Source: Zeimonas sediminis (GTDB lineage Bacteria; Pseudomonadota; Gammaproteobacteria; Burkholderiales; Burkholderiaceae_E). From it: a stretch of 64,000 nucleotides of DNA. Shown here one piece after another: positions 37,089 to 45,229 of the stretch. Made by a program: the position numbers and the translations under genes. Numbering within the stretch: position 1 is the first letter of the stretch; each line of letters opens with the position of its first letter. Location of the stretch: assembly GCF_023721795.1 (NCBI RefSeq), contig NZ_JAMQYE010000001.1, positions 3,073,671 to 3,137,670 of the forward strand. Direction: 5' to 3'. The notes beneath the pieces were generated by a model. That model was given only the letters and a program-made list of their open reading frames with translations, was not told the origin of the DNA and did no database searches.

Positions 37089-38039
37089 TCATTGCCCCTT
37101 GATCATGCGCGCGAAACGCTCGGCCTTGCTCGTTTCGCCGGCGAGGAACTCGCCGAAGGCAGGCGTATCCAGGTAGGCGATCTCGGCGCCAGCGGCGGCG
37201 ATGCGGGCCTGCACCTGGGGATCCTCGAGCGCGGCGCGAACCGCCTTCGAGAGCTGCTGGATCACCTCGGGCGGCGTTCCGGCGCGAGCGTGCAGGCCGT
37301 ACCAGCTGACGGAGGTGGCGTCCGGATAGCCCGCCTCGGCGATCGTCGGCAGATCGGGGAGCATCGAAGAGCGGCGCTTGCTCGTGATCGCCAGCGCGTT
37401 CAGCTTCTGCTCCCGGACCAGGGTGAGCGCGACGTTCAACGGGGCAACCGACAAGGACAGCGTGCCGCTGATCAGGTCCGGGATGTAGCTGGTTCCTCCC
37501 TTGTACGCGACGTTCGTGAACTTGATGCCGGCCGCGTGGGCGAAGTACTCCCTTGCGATCGCCTGGCTGTTTCCGGCGCCCGAGACGTTGGTCGTGAGGC
37601 CCGGATTCGCGCGAGCGTGGGCGACGAAGTCGGCGAGGGTCGCGAACTTCGACGACGCCGGGACCACCAGAACGTTCGGCGCCTGGACGTAGCGAGCAAC
37701 GGGTACGAAGTCGCTTACATTCCACTTGATGTTCGTGTCGAGGAACGGGTTGACGATCAAGGCGGCGGAACTCGCCAGCAGCGTGTAGCCGTCGGGCTGT
37801 GCTTCGGCAACGATGCCGGGGCCGATGTTCGCGTTGCCGCCCGGTCGGTTCAGGATCACGATCGGCTGGCCGAGCGTCTGGGCCATGTGCTCACCGATGA
37901 TCCGGCCGAGAACGTCGACGGCGCCACCAGGGCCGTAGGGCACGACGACCTGGATCGGCCTGGCAGGGTAGCCGGAGGCGTGCGTCGCCGGCGAGAGCGC
38001 GCAGGCGATGACTGCGAGAAGGGATTTCAGGAACCTCAT
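37089..38039 (-). CDS. Bug/TctC-family solute-binding protein (Bug-3)
   Basis: A 316-aa protein with a signal peptide (MRFLKSLLAVIACALSPATH). Motifs: YPARPIQVVVPYGPGGAVDV, IVILNRPGGNANIGPGIVAE, VAYKGGTSYIPDLISGTLSL, DLPTIAEAGYPDATSVSWYG and IAYLDTPAFGEFLAGE. The frame is open far upstream, but ATG 38039 gives the signal peptide and lies 14 bp after the upstream dioxygenase stop, with GAGGAGGACTCC before it. It is co-transcribed with dioxygenase copy 2 and Bug-2. Confidence 0.9.
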   Translation of the reverse strand: MRFLKSLLAVIACALSPATHASGYPARPIQVVVPYGPGGAVDVLGRIIGEHMAQTLGQPIVILNRPGGNANIGPGIVAEAQPDGYTLLASSAALIVNPFLDTNIKWNVSDFVPVARYVQAPNVLVVPASSKFATLADFVAHARANPGLTTNVSGAGNSQAIAREYFAHAAGIKFTNVAYKGGTSYIPDLISGTLSLSVAPLNVALTLVREQKLNALAITSKRRSSMLPDLPTIAEAGYPDATSVSWYGLHARAGTPPEVIQQLSKAVRAALEDPQVQARIAAAGAEIAYLDTPAFGEFLAGETSKAERFARMIKGQ

Positions 38040-38053
38040 CCTCGGAGTCCTCC

Positions 38054-39130
38054 TCAGGCCGCGACGAGCGGCGCGACGAAGGGCACGCCCGGCACGCAGA
38101 TCCCGTTTGGCCTGCCGCGAGCCGTCACGCCAAGCCGGGAAACCATGGAGGGCGGTAGCTCGGGCCCGTCGTCGCAGGCCAGCCAGAGGCGCAGCAGGTG
38201 TCTGCGCTTCTCGACCTCGGGCCAGTCCTCGTAGGCGGTCCGGGAGTGGAACACGAAGTGATTCGACAGAAGCTGGATGTCGCCGGGCTCGAAGCTCATG
38301 TCGAGGTGCAGCGTCGGGTCGGCAGCCAGGGCGTCCACGTGATCGAGCGCCTCGATCTGCTCGGCGCTCAGGCGGGGGACCTCGGGCATCGCCTGGGCCT
38401 TCATGATCGCGCTGCGCACGTACGAAGCGAACATCCGGCCCTTGTAGGGCGCGAAGATCGGGTTGGAGCCGTAGCCCTTCTTGTTCTCGGGAATCTCGCC
38501 CCAGCGTGTGCGATGGAATTCCCCGAGCAGGGTGCGCGCGTGGTCCGGGCGTCGACGCACCAGTTCGTTCCAGATGGTCGTTGAGCTGACGATGGACGAA
38601 AGGCCGCCGGCTTTCGCCGTGCGCAGGCACAGCAGGGCCACGATGTCCGAGGAATCGGTGTGGTAGTTCAGGCGGGCCGAGGTCTGGTAGCCGCGCACCT
38701 CGGGATCGGCATAGTTCAGGCCGAGATTCGTGACGTGGCCCAGAACGTGGCCCTTGCCGTTTTGCGAGACCGGCTCGCCGAGATGCAGTCCCAATCCCCA
38801 GTAGGCGATCGCGGATTGCCTGATCGTGAAGCGCTCGACCGGGATTCCGCGCAGCAGATGGAAGCCGCGCCCGTGCAGTACCTGCTTTCGCACTTCATCC
38901 AGCAGCGGCTGCAGGCCTGGCAACGGGAAGTCTGCGCGGCGCAGTTCCAGGATGTCCTTGCCGGTGGCGTCGGCAGCCCGGACCACCGCTTCGATCTCGG
39001 CAATCTCGGCCTCGGTGAGCCGGTGGACCCAGTCGATTCGTGCGGCCATCTCCGGCCCATACCAGGCCTGGGCGTTCTCGAAGATTGGCAGGTCGGTGCT
39101 GGCGACACCGACGGCAGGTTGCGCGGACAT
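38054..39130 (-). CDS. TauD/TfdA-family Fe(II)/2-oxoglutarate dioxygenase (copy 2)
   Basis: A 358-aa paralogue of the enzyme at 35002-36057. The HxD pair is in LNYHTDSSDIVALLCLR, the distal His in HFVFHSRTAYEDWPE, and the Arg in KRRHLLRLWL. It is the first gene of the minus-strand cluster, reading away from an AT-rich intergenic region shared with a LysR regulator at 39230. Expression is therefore likely controlled by that regulator and an effector related to its substrate. A GAGGAGAAG ribosome site precedes ATG 39130. Confidence 0.88.
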   Translation of the reverse strand: MSAQPAVGVASTDLPIFENAQAWYGPEMAARIDWVHRLTEAEIAEIEAVVRAADATGKDILELRRADFPLPGLQPLLDEVRKQVLHGRGFHLLRGIPVERFTIRQSAIAYWGLGLHLGEPVSQNGKGHVLGHVTNLGLNYADPEVRGYQTSARLNYHTDSSDIVALLCLRTAKAGGLSSIVSSTTIWNELVRRRPDHARTLLGEFHRTRWGEIPENKKGYGSNPIFAPYKGRMFASYVRSAIMKAQAMPEVPRLSAEQIEALDHVDALAADPTLHLDMSFEPGDIQLLSNHFVFHSRTAYEDWPEVEKRRHLLRLWLACDDGPELPPSMVSRLGVTARGRPNGICVPGVPFVAPLVAA

Positions 39131-39229
39131 CTTCTCCTCCTCGTTTGCTTTTTGTTGATGAAAGTCAATCTAGAACTAGAATCGGGCAATGTCTATTCGA
39201 TTATTTATCAACTTTATTCGATTGAATTC
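39131..39229. promoter_or_regulatory. AT-rich LysR-type control region
   Basis: A 99-bp gap between a dioxygenase and a LysR gene, far more AT-rich than the coding DNA. TATTCGATT occurs twice, at 39194-39202 and 39215-39223, exactly 21 bp (two helical turns) apart. TTGA-N6-TCAA lies at 39155-39168, and TCTAGAACTAGA at 39169-39180. These are candidate regulator contact sites. Confidence 0.6.
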
Positions 39230-40183
39230 ATGAATGTGACTCTGCGTCAGATGCGGCTGTTCTGCTCCGTGGCCCAGGAACTCAGTTTCACGGCCGCGGC
39301 GCAGCGGGCGAACATCACCCAGTCCGCGCTGACATCGGCGATCCGTTCGCTCGAGGCCGAGTTGGGCCTCAAGCTGTTCGACCGAACGACGCGGCGGGTC
39401 AGCCTCACGGTCGAGGGCGAGCACTTCCTGGCAACGGCCGAAAGGCTTCTCGGCGACATCGACGCGTCGCTCGAGAACGTACGGTCGGTCGCTGCGCGAA
39501 CCCGGGGGCACGTCACGCTTTCATCCGCGTACTCGTTCCTCGGCTACGTTGCCTGCCCCGCCGTCGTGATCCTGTCGAAGACGCATCCCGGCGTCACGGT
39601 TCGGCTCGTGGAGAAGCGGGTCGACGAGGCGATCGCGGCCGTGCTCGGTGGCGAGCTCGACTTCGCGGTCTGTGGACTGGTTTCGCCGAACCCGGAGATT
39701 GCGAGCGTCACCGTCGTCCGAGACCGTTTCGGCATCGTGGCCACGCCGGAGGTCATGGCGCGTCATGGTGCCCGTCGATGGGCCGACCTCGATCCCGCGC
39801 ACTACGTGGCGCTGGCCAGCACTTTCGGGATTCGCCAGCTGATCGACCGCCATCGCCCGCTGGGTGAGTATTTGCGCCAGCCCCATTACGAGGTCGCCTC
39901 CACGATCTCGCTGGGATTGCTGCTCAAGGAGGGGATCGGCTACGGCCTCGTTCCGGCGATGACCGCGCAGCCCTTTGTCGACCAGGGCCTCGTCTTCCAG
40001 CCCCTCGACGAGCCAGCGCTGTTTCGGGAACTGCACATCATCAAGCGAAGGAACCGCGGGCTCTCCCCGGCGGCGGCCGCGCTGGTCGAGCGATTCGCGC
40101 CGATCATGGCGTCGATTCCCAGGATCGACGGCGCGGAGATCATGCTCGACGAGGCTTCTTCGAAACGGTTCGTCGAGAGCTGA
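39230..40183 (+). CDS. LysR-family transcriptional regulator (of the TauD/Bug cluster)
   Basis: A 317-aa regulator. An N-terminal winged helix-turn-helix (LRQMRLFCSVAQELSFTAAA, TQSALTSAIRSLEAELG, LFDRTTRRVSLT) is followed by a periplasmic-binding-fold effector domain. It is divergent from dioxygenase copy 2 and most likely controls that cluster, in line with LysR family habit. ATG 39230 is chosen because the domain begins directly there; another ATG 4 bp later is out of frame. Confidence 0.93.
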   Translation: MNVTLRQMRLFCSVAQELSFTAAAQRANITQSALTSAIRSLEAELGLKLFDRTTRRVSLTVEGEHFLATAERLLGDIDASLENVRSVAARTRGHVTLSSAYSFLGYVACPAVVILSKTHPGVTVRLVEKRVDEAIAAVLGGELDFAVCGLVSPNPEIASVTVVRDRFGIVATPEVMARHGARRWADLDPAHYVALASTFGIRQLIDRHRPLGEYLRQPHYEVASTISLGLLLKEGIGYGLVPAMTAQPFVDQGLVFQPLDEPALFRELHIIKRRNRGLSPAAAALVERFAPIMASIPRIDGAEIMLDEASSKRFVES

Positions 40184-40331
40184 ATGGCTTCGCCCGAGTG
40201 CGTCTGATAGCCTGATTCCGACTTCGCCGAAGCGGGGCAAATCAACAGGAGACGAGCGGAAGGGGTTGTCCGGCGGACGCGAGTGCCCGACGCACGAGCC
40301 TTCGCGGTCGCGGAATCCCTCGAGCACCGCG

Positions 40332-41738
40332 ATGAATCTGCACAGCCACTTCTCGCGCATTGCGCAAAGGGTAGAAACCTGCCTCGTCGGCGCCGGCAGC
40401 TTCGGCCGCAGCTTCGTCGCCCAGGGCATGAAGACCCCGAAGATGTGCGCCCGGGTGGCGGTCGATGTCCGCATCGAGACTGTCGAGGCCTTGTACCGCG
40501 ACCTCGGCGCGCCGGCCGACCGCATTCGCGCCTGCCGCACGGCGGACGAGGCGCGGGCGGCCTGGGAACAGGGCGCCTGGATCGCAGCCGAGGACCTGGC
40601 CGTGGTGCTGCCGCTGCCGATCGACGTTGTGGTCGAGGCGACCGGTCATCCCGAGGCGGGCGCGCGGCATTCGGAAATGGCGGTGCAGGCCGGCAAGCAC
40701 CTGGTGCTCGTCAGCAAGGAGGTCGACAGCGTCGTCGGGCCGATCCTGTTCCATCTTGCCCGCGAGCGCGGTCGCACGGTCACGCCGGTCGACGGCGACC
40801 AGCCCAGCCTGCTGATCGGCCTGGTCACCTGGGCCGAGACCCTGGGCTTCGAGATCGTCGCGGCCGGCAAGTCGAGCGAATACGACTTCGTCTTCGATTC
40901 GGCCACCGGGATGCTGGAGAGCAACGGCCGCGAGATCCACGCGCCGGGCTTCGCGGGCCTGATGGCCGCCGGCGAGCGCGACATGGCGACGTTGCTGGCC
41001 GAGCGCTCGCGACTGGCGGCCGAACTTCCCCAGCGCACGGTGCCCGACCTGTGCGAGATGCTGGTGGTGGGCAACGCCACCGGCCTGGTCCCCGACACGC
41101 CGGCCTTCCACTCGCCCATCCTGCGCATCGACGAGGCGCCCACCGTCTTCACCACCCGCGACGACGGCGGCCTGCTCTCCGGCACGCGGCGGCTGGACGT
41201 CTTCAACTGCCTGCGAACGCCGGGCGAGCTCAGCTTCGCCGGCGGGGTGTTCGTGGTCGTGCGCTGCGACGACCCGGTCACCTGGCAGATGCTCGCCGAG
41301 AAGGGCCACGTGCTCGGCCGCAATCGCAACACGGCCCTGCTCTGGCTGCCGCGCCACCTGCTGGGGCTCGAGGCCGCCACCAGCGTGCTGGGCGCGGCGA
41401 TCGGCGAGCCGACCGGCGGCGTGGAGCCGGCGCACCGGCTCGACCTGGTGGCGGTCGCAAGCCGCGACCTGGACGAAGGCACGATGCTCGACGCGGTCGG
41501 CCACCATCACTCGATAGCCGGCGTGGGGGCCGAGCTGCGGCGCGCCGGCCCGCTGGCGCCCGGCGCGCCGATGCCGTACTACCTGGTGGCGAATCGCAGG
41601 CTGCTGCGGCCGGTTGCCCGCGGACAGGCGATCTCGGTCGGCGACGTCGAGCTCGATCCGGGCTCGCGCCTGGTCGCGCTGCGGGCCTTGCAGGACGAGA
41701 TCTTCTTCGGCAAGGACGAGCCCGCAAGGAAGGCATGA
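40332..41738 (+). CDS. Homoserine-dehydrogenase-like NAD(P)-binding protein with C-terminal SAF domain
   Basis: A 468-aa protein with a Rossmann NAD(P) site at the start (VETCLVGAGSFGRSFVAQGM). Family segments follow: DVVVEATGHPEAGARHSEMA and LVSKEVDSVVGPILFHLARE. The C-terminal ~70 residues form a SAF-like domain (PYYLVANRRLLRPVARGQAI). This architecture occurs in COG4091-type predicted homoserine dehydrogenases, whose true substrates are mostly unknown. The start has a weak ribosome site; an in-frame TTG at 40266 after CAACAGGAGAC is an alternative. The stop overlaps the next gene (ATGA), so they form a unit, probably with the LysR gene 149 bp upstream. Confidence 0.8.
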   Translation: MNLHSHFSRIAQRVETCLVGAGSFGRSFVAQGMKTPKMCARVAVDVRIETVEALYRDLGAPADRIRACRTADEARAAWEQGAWIAAEDLAVVLPLPIDVVVEATGHPEAGARHSEMAVQAGKHLVLVSKEVDSVVGPILFHLARERGRTVTPVDGDQPSLLIGLVTWAETLGFEIVAAGKSSEYDFVFDSATGMLESNGREIHAPGFAGLMAAGERDMATLLAERSRLAAELPQRTVPDLCEMLVVGNATGLVPDTPAFHSPILRIDEAPTVFTTRDDGGLLSGTRRLDVFNCLRTPGELSFAGGVFVVVRCDDPVTWQMLAEKGHVLGRNRNTALLWLPRHLLGLEAATSVLGAAIGEPTGGVEPAHRLDLVAVASRDLDEGTMLDAVGHHHSIAGVGAELRRAGPLAPGAPMPYYLVANRRLLRPVARGQAISVGDVELDPGSRLVALRALQDEIFFGKDEPARKA

Positions 41739-42679
41739 GCATGGACCGACCCACGATCGCCGGACGCTGGAACGACGACCCCGAGGCCGTCACCCTGATC
41801 GACGCCCACCACCACATCTGGGACCTGAAGGCCAACCGCTATCCGTGGCTGGCCGACGAGCCCGAGCACCACTTCTTCATGGGCGACTACTCGCCGCTCA
41901 AGCGCGACTACCTGCCCGACGACTACAAGCGCGACGCGCAGGGGCACAACGTGCTGGCCACGGTGCACGTCGAGGCCGAGATGGACCGCAGCCGCCAGGT
42001 CGACGAGACCCGCTGGCTGACCGAGATGAACCGGCTGCACGGGATGCCGAACGCGATCGTCGCGCACGCCTGGTTCCACAAGGGCGACACCGACGAGATT
42101 CTCGCCCGGCACGCGGCCTTCCCGCTGGTGCGCGGCATCCGCTCCAAACCGGTGACCTCGCTTTCGCCGGACGTGTCGGTGGCCGGCCAGCCCGGCACGA
42201 TGCAGGACCCGGCCTGGCTGCGCGGCTTCGCGCTGCTGGAGAAGCACGGCCTGTCGTGGGACCTGCGGGTGCCGTTCTGGCACCTGCCCGAGGCGGCCGA
42301 GGTGGCGCGCAGTTTCCCGCGGGTGCCGATCGTGCTGAACCACACCGGCTTTCCGTGGGACCGCAGCGAGGAAGGGCTGCGCGCCTGGCGCAAGGCGATG
42401 GAAGCGATCGCGCAGTGCCCGAACGTGCACCTGAAGGTGTCCGAGTTCGGGCTCAAGGACAAGCCGTGGGACTACGACTCCAACGCGCGGGTAGTGGCGG
42501 ATGCGATCTCGATCTTCGGGATCGAACGCTGCATGTTCGCCAGCAACTTCCCGGTGGCGGGCCTGCGGATCGGCTACGACGCGCTGGTCCGCGCGATGAA
42601 GCGGATGCTCGCCGGCTTCTCGCCCGGGGACCAGGAGCGCTTCTTCTGGAGGAATGCGAAGGCGTTCTACCGGCTCTGA
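41735..42679 (+). CDS. Amidohydrolase-2 family metal-dependent hydrolase
   Basis: A 314-aa protein with the amidohydrolase TIM-barrel signature: metal-binding HxH in LIDAHHHIWDLKANRYPW, further His in IVLNHTGFPWDRS and a late Asn/Asp strand in RCMFASNFPV. Relatives include lactonases and decarboxylases of aromatic or sugar-acid pathways. AAGGAAGG precedes ATG 41735, which overlaps the upstream stop by 4 bp. Coupled with the dehydrogenase-like protein, it may hydrolyse a lactone product, which is inference. Confidence 0.88.
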   Translation: MSMDRPTIAGRWNDDPEAVTLIDAHHHIWDLKANRYPWLADEPEHHFFMGDYSPLKRDYLPDDYKRDAQGHNVLATVHVEAEMDRSRQVDETRWLTEMNRLHGMPNAIVAHAWFHKGDTDEILARHAAFPLVRGIRSKPVTSLSPDVSVAGQPGTMQDPAWLRGFALLEKHGLSWDLRVPFWHLPEAAEVARSFPRVPIVLNHTGFPWDRSEEGLRAWRKAMEAIAQCPNVHLKVSEFGLKDKPWDYDSNARVVADAISIFGIERCMFASNFPVAGLRIGYDALVRAMKRMLAGFSPGDQERFFWRNAKAFYRL

Positions 42680-42747
42680 TCGGCTGGCGCGATCGCGCTG
42701 GCGGCAAAGGGCACGGGCCGGCGACGAGGCGGGCAGCGCCGGCGGCC

Positions 42748-43530
42748 CTAGGCCCCGAGCCGCTCCCAGGCCGCGCGCACCGCGTCGGCCCCGTACGCCC
42801 GCTCCAGCCGCCGCACCGCGAAGTGCCCGCGGCTCATGTCCTGGAAGTGGTCGATGAACAGGTAGTTGACCGCAGCGCCGCCGGCCGCGCCGATCAGCGG
42901 CACGGCCCCGGCGGCCGCCTTCTGCGACACCTGCACCTTGAAGCGGGCCGCGACCAGCCCGATCAGGCGCACAAGCGCCGGGGCGCTCTCGCTGGCGACC
43001 GCCTGCGTCGCCACGTATTCCGCCGCCTCCGACACTGCCCGGGCGAGGGCCGCGCGGATCGCGAAGTAGGCGGTCTCGCTCGCGTCGTCGGCGCTCGAGG
43101 CGCCGCCCAGTGCGAACACCTCGATGCAGGCCATCCGGGCCTCGGCCGATGAGAGATCCTCGCCATTGGCGCGCGCGATGTCGGCGATCGAGCGGCAGAT
43201 GATCGTGGTCGAGACCGGCAGCTCGATCGCGAGCGCCGGCAGGCCGAAGGCGCCGCCGGCCGCGCCGCTGGCGGTGGCGGCCAGCTTGTGCCAGAGCGGG
43301 CGAGAGGTCGCCTTCTCGACGTCCATCGAGGACAGGGCAAGCCTGAGCGCCAGGCCCAGCGCGTCGCGCGTGGCGACCATCACCTGCGTGCGCACCCGCT
43401 CGGGCAGCAGGTCGAAGCTCTTCTCGATCGGCTTGCCGAGAAGATTGGTCAGCTTGGCGGCCAGACCGGGGTTCTCGAGCAGCCGTTTCGCCTCGGCGAG
43501 CGCGGCGAGGTCTTCGTCACGTAGTGGCAT
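42748..43530 (-). CDS. EcsC-family protein
   Basis: A 260-aa protein matching the EcsC family pattern: KRLLENPGLAAKLTNLLGKP, then Ala/Gly-rich helices AATASGAAGGAFGLPALAIE, LPVSTTIICRSIADIAR and ARMACIEVFALGG. The C-terminal part has a hydrophobic, Gly-rich segment (AAAGAVPLIGAAGGAAVNYLF). The family function is not established; it is named for a gene next to an ABC exporter in Bacillus. It stands alone, convergent with the amidohydrolase. Confidence 0.85.
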   Translation of the reverse strand: MPLRDEDLAALAEAKRLLENPGLAAKLTNLLGKPIEKSFDLLPERVRTQVMVATRDALGLALRLALSSMDVEKATSRPLWHKLAATASGAAGGAFGLPALAIELPVSTTIICRSIADIARANGEDLSSAEARMACIEVFALGGASSADDASETAYFAIRAALARAVSEAAEYVATQAVASESAPALVRLIGLVAARFKVQVSQKAAAGAVPLIGAAGGAAVNYLFIDHFQDMSRGHFAVRRLERAYGADAVRAAWERLGA

Positions 43531-43611
43531 GTCGCGGGCGGAGAACGTGTGCTTTCACGATTACACACGATTTCCACCCGGCGGTCCCTGCCTGGGCCGG
43601 GGCAGGCGGCG

Positions 43612-44136
43612 TCAGAGTTGCCTGCCCCCGAGGCCCACCTTGGCGTAGATCTCGTTGACGTGCCGCTTCACGTCTTCGGGGGTCGTGTCGTTCTCGGCCA
43701 TGTGGGCCCAGCCGACCTTCTCGCGGGCGTAGCGGCCGATCACCTCGTCCTGGTCGCCCGTGGCGCCGCTGATGCCATAGGCGCCCACCATCTCGTCGCC
43801 CTTGAACACCGGCGCGCAGCCTCCCGACGCCACGATCTGGCCACCGGTGAAGACCGATGCGTTGATCAGCATCTGGGGGTTGCGCTCGCGGAACCACTGC
43901 TGGATGACGAGACCGTCCGGAAACCTCGGGCTCATGGACCGGAAGGCGGCCACCGTGTAGGCCTTCGCCTTCGCTGTGTCGGGCGTGATGAACCCCGCTT
44001 CGTCCATGCGCTCGAGCGCGATCAGGTGACCTTCGGCACTGACGATCGCCACCGAGACGGGCACGCCCATCTCAGCGGCCTTCTCGATGGCGGCGGCGAT
44101 GAACGCCCTGCACTCGGCGAGGTAGAGCTTGGCCAT
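43612..44136 (-). CDS. GlcG/HbpS-family protein (DUF336)
   Basis: A 174-aa protein of the HbpS/GlcG fold: AAIEKAAEMGVPVSVAIVS, EGHLIALERMDEAGFITPDTA and the Gly-rich GGCAPVFKGDEMVGAYGISG. Some members bind heme; others sit with glycolate or diol genes as accessory proteins. ATG 44136 is preferred over 44148 because GAGGG lies at the right distance. It follows the Bug-4 gene by 28 bp, so both are likely controlled by the LysR regulator at 45230. Confidence 0.85.
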   Translation of the reverse strand: MAKLYLAECRAFIAAAIEKAAEMGVPVSVAIVSAEGHLIALERMDEAGFITPDTAKAKAYTVAAFRSMSPRFPDGLVIQQWFRERNPQMLINASVFTGGQIVASGGCAPVFKGDEMVGAYGISGATGDQDEVIGRYAREKVGWAHMAENDTTPEDVKRHVNEIYAKVGLGGRQL

Positions 44137-44164
44137 GCGAACCCTCATTCTTGGCTTGCGTTGA

Positions 44165-45142
44165 TCACTGCGGCTTGATGCCGGCGTCCTTCACCACCTG
44201 CGCCCACTTCCGCGTCTCGCTGGCGATGTAGCGGGAGAAGTCGCCCGGCCCGGCCTTCACCGTGTCGATGGCCTGGGCGGCGAACTGCTGGCGGATCTGC
44301 GGATCGTCGAGCGCCGCGCCCAGCAGCTCGGAGAGCCGCCTTACGACGTCGGCCGGCGTGTTCGCGGGGGCAACGAGACCGAACCAGACGGAGGTCTCGA
44401 AACCGGCGAGACCGAGCTCGGAAACGGTCGCAAGATCGGGAGCCGCCGCGCTGCGGCTCGCGCCGGTGGTCGCAAGCGCCCGAAGCTTGCCCGACCGGAT
44501 GTGCGGCAGCACGGTCGAGGCAGGCGAGAACATTGCCTGGACCTGCCCGGCGAGCAGGTCGGTCACGGCGGGCGAGCTGCCGCGGTACGGCACGTGGACG
44601 AGCTTGATCCCCGCCATGGAGGCGAAGAGCTCGCCCGAAAGGTGCGGGGCGGTTCCGTTGCCCGACGATGCGTAGGTGATCTGTCCCGGCCGAGACTTCG
44701 CCTCGGCGATGAGCTCGGCCATCGACGAGGCCTTCATCGAAGGGTGGACGACCAGGAAATTGGGCACGCTGCCGATCATCCCGACCGGGGCGAAGTCCTT
44801 CGTGAAGTCGAAGGGGAGGCTTGCCTGGAAGCTCGGATTGATCGTGTTGGCGATCGTGCCAACCAGCAGGGTGTAGCCGTCGGCGGGCGCGCGGGCGACC
44901 TGCTCGGTTGCGATGTTGCTGCTCGCGCCGGGCCGGTTCTCGACGACGAACTGCTGTCCGGCGATGTCCGACATCTTCTGCGCCACCGCCCGGGCGGCGA
45001 CGTCGGTCGAGGCTCCCGCGGGGAAGCCGACCACTATCCGGACCGGCCGCTCCGGGTAGGAGCCCTGGGCGGAGGCGGCGCACTGGAGGCCGGCCATGCC
45101 GAGCGAAATCAGACCGGCCGCGATGATGGATCTCGTCTTCAT
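44165..45142 (-). CDS. Bug/TctC-family solute-binding protein (Bug-4)
   Basis: A 325-aa protein with a signal peptide (MKTRSIIAAGLISLGMAGLQ, cleavage near ASAQG) and the Bug motifs YPERPVRIVVGFPAGASTDV, FVVENRPGASSNIATEQVA, TYASSGNGTAPHLSGELF, VHVPYRGSSPAVTDLLAGQV and DLATVSELGLAG. It is divergent from a LysR regulator and followed by the HbpS-like gene. It is not especially close to Bug-2/3, so it probably binds a different ligand. Confidence 0.9.
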   Translation of the reverse strand: MKTRSIIAAGLISLGMAGLQCAASAQGSYPERPVRIVVGFPAGASTDVAARAVAQKMSDIAGQQFVVENRPGASSNIATEQVARAPADGYTLLVGTIANTINPSFQASLPFDFTKDFAPVGMIGSVPNFLVVHPSMKASSMAELIAEAKSRPGQITYASSGNGTAPHLSGELFASMAGIKLVHVPYRGSSPAVTDLLAGQVQAMFSPASTVLPHIRSGKLRALATTGASRSAAAPDLATVSELGLAGFETSVWFGLVAPANTPADVVRRLSELLGAALDDPQIRQQFAAQAIDTVKAGPGDFSRYIASETRKWAQVVKDAGIKPQ

Positions 45143-45229
45143 GGGTCTCCTCTGGTATTTCGGGGAATCTAGCCAATCGGCGATCCATCATGCAAACATA
45201 TTATTTAAATACGTCCATCAGGAAATCTC
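45143..45229. promoter_or_regulatory. AT-rich LysR-type control region
   Basis: An 87-bp divergent gap with a sharp AT-rich patch at about 45195-45212. It contains the perfect 10-bp palindrome TATTTAAATA (45202-45211), just 18 bp before the LysR start. It is a candidate regulator site or promoter element. Confidence 0.5.

Noticed and set aside
39975-40331. Upstream extension of the homoserine-dehydrogenase-like frame
   Set aside because: It overlaps the LysR gene's end and encodes Arg/Ser-rich sequence without family similarity. The Rossmann domain begins just after ATG 40332.
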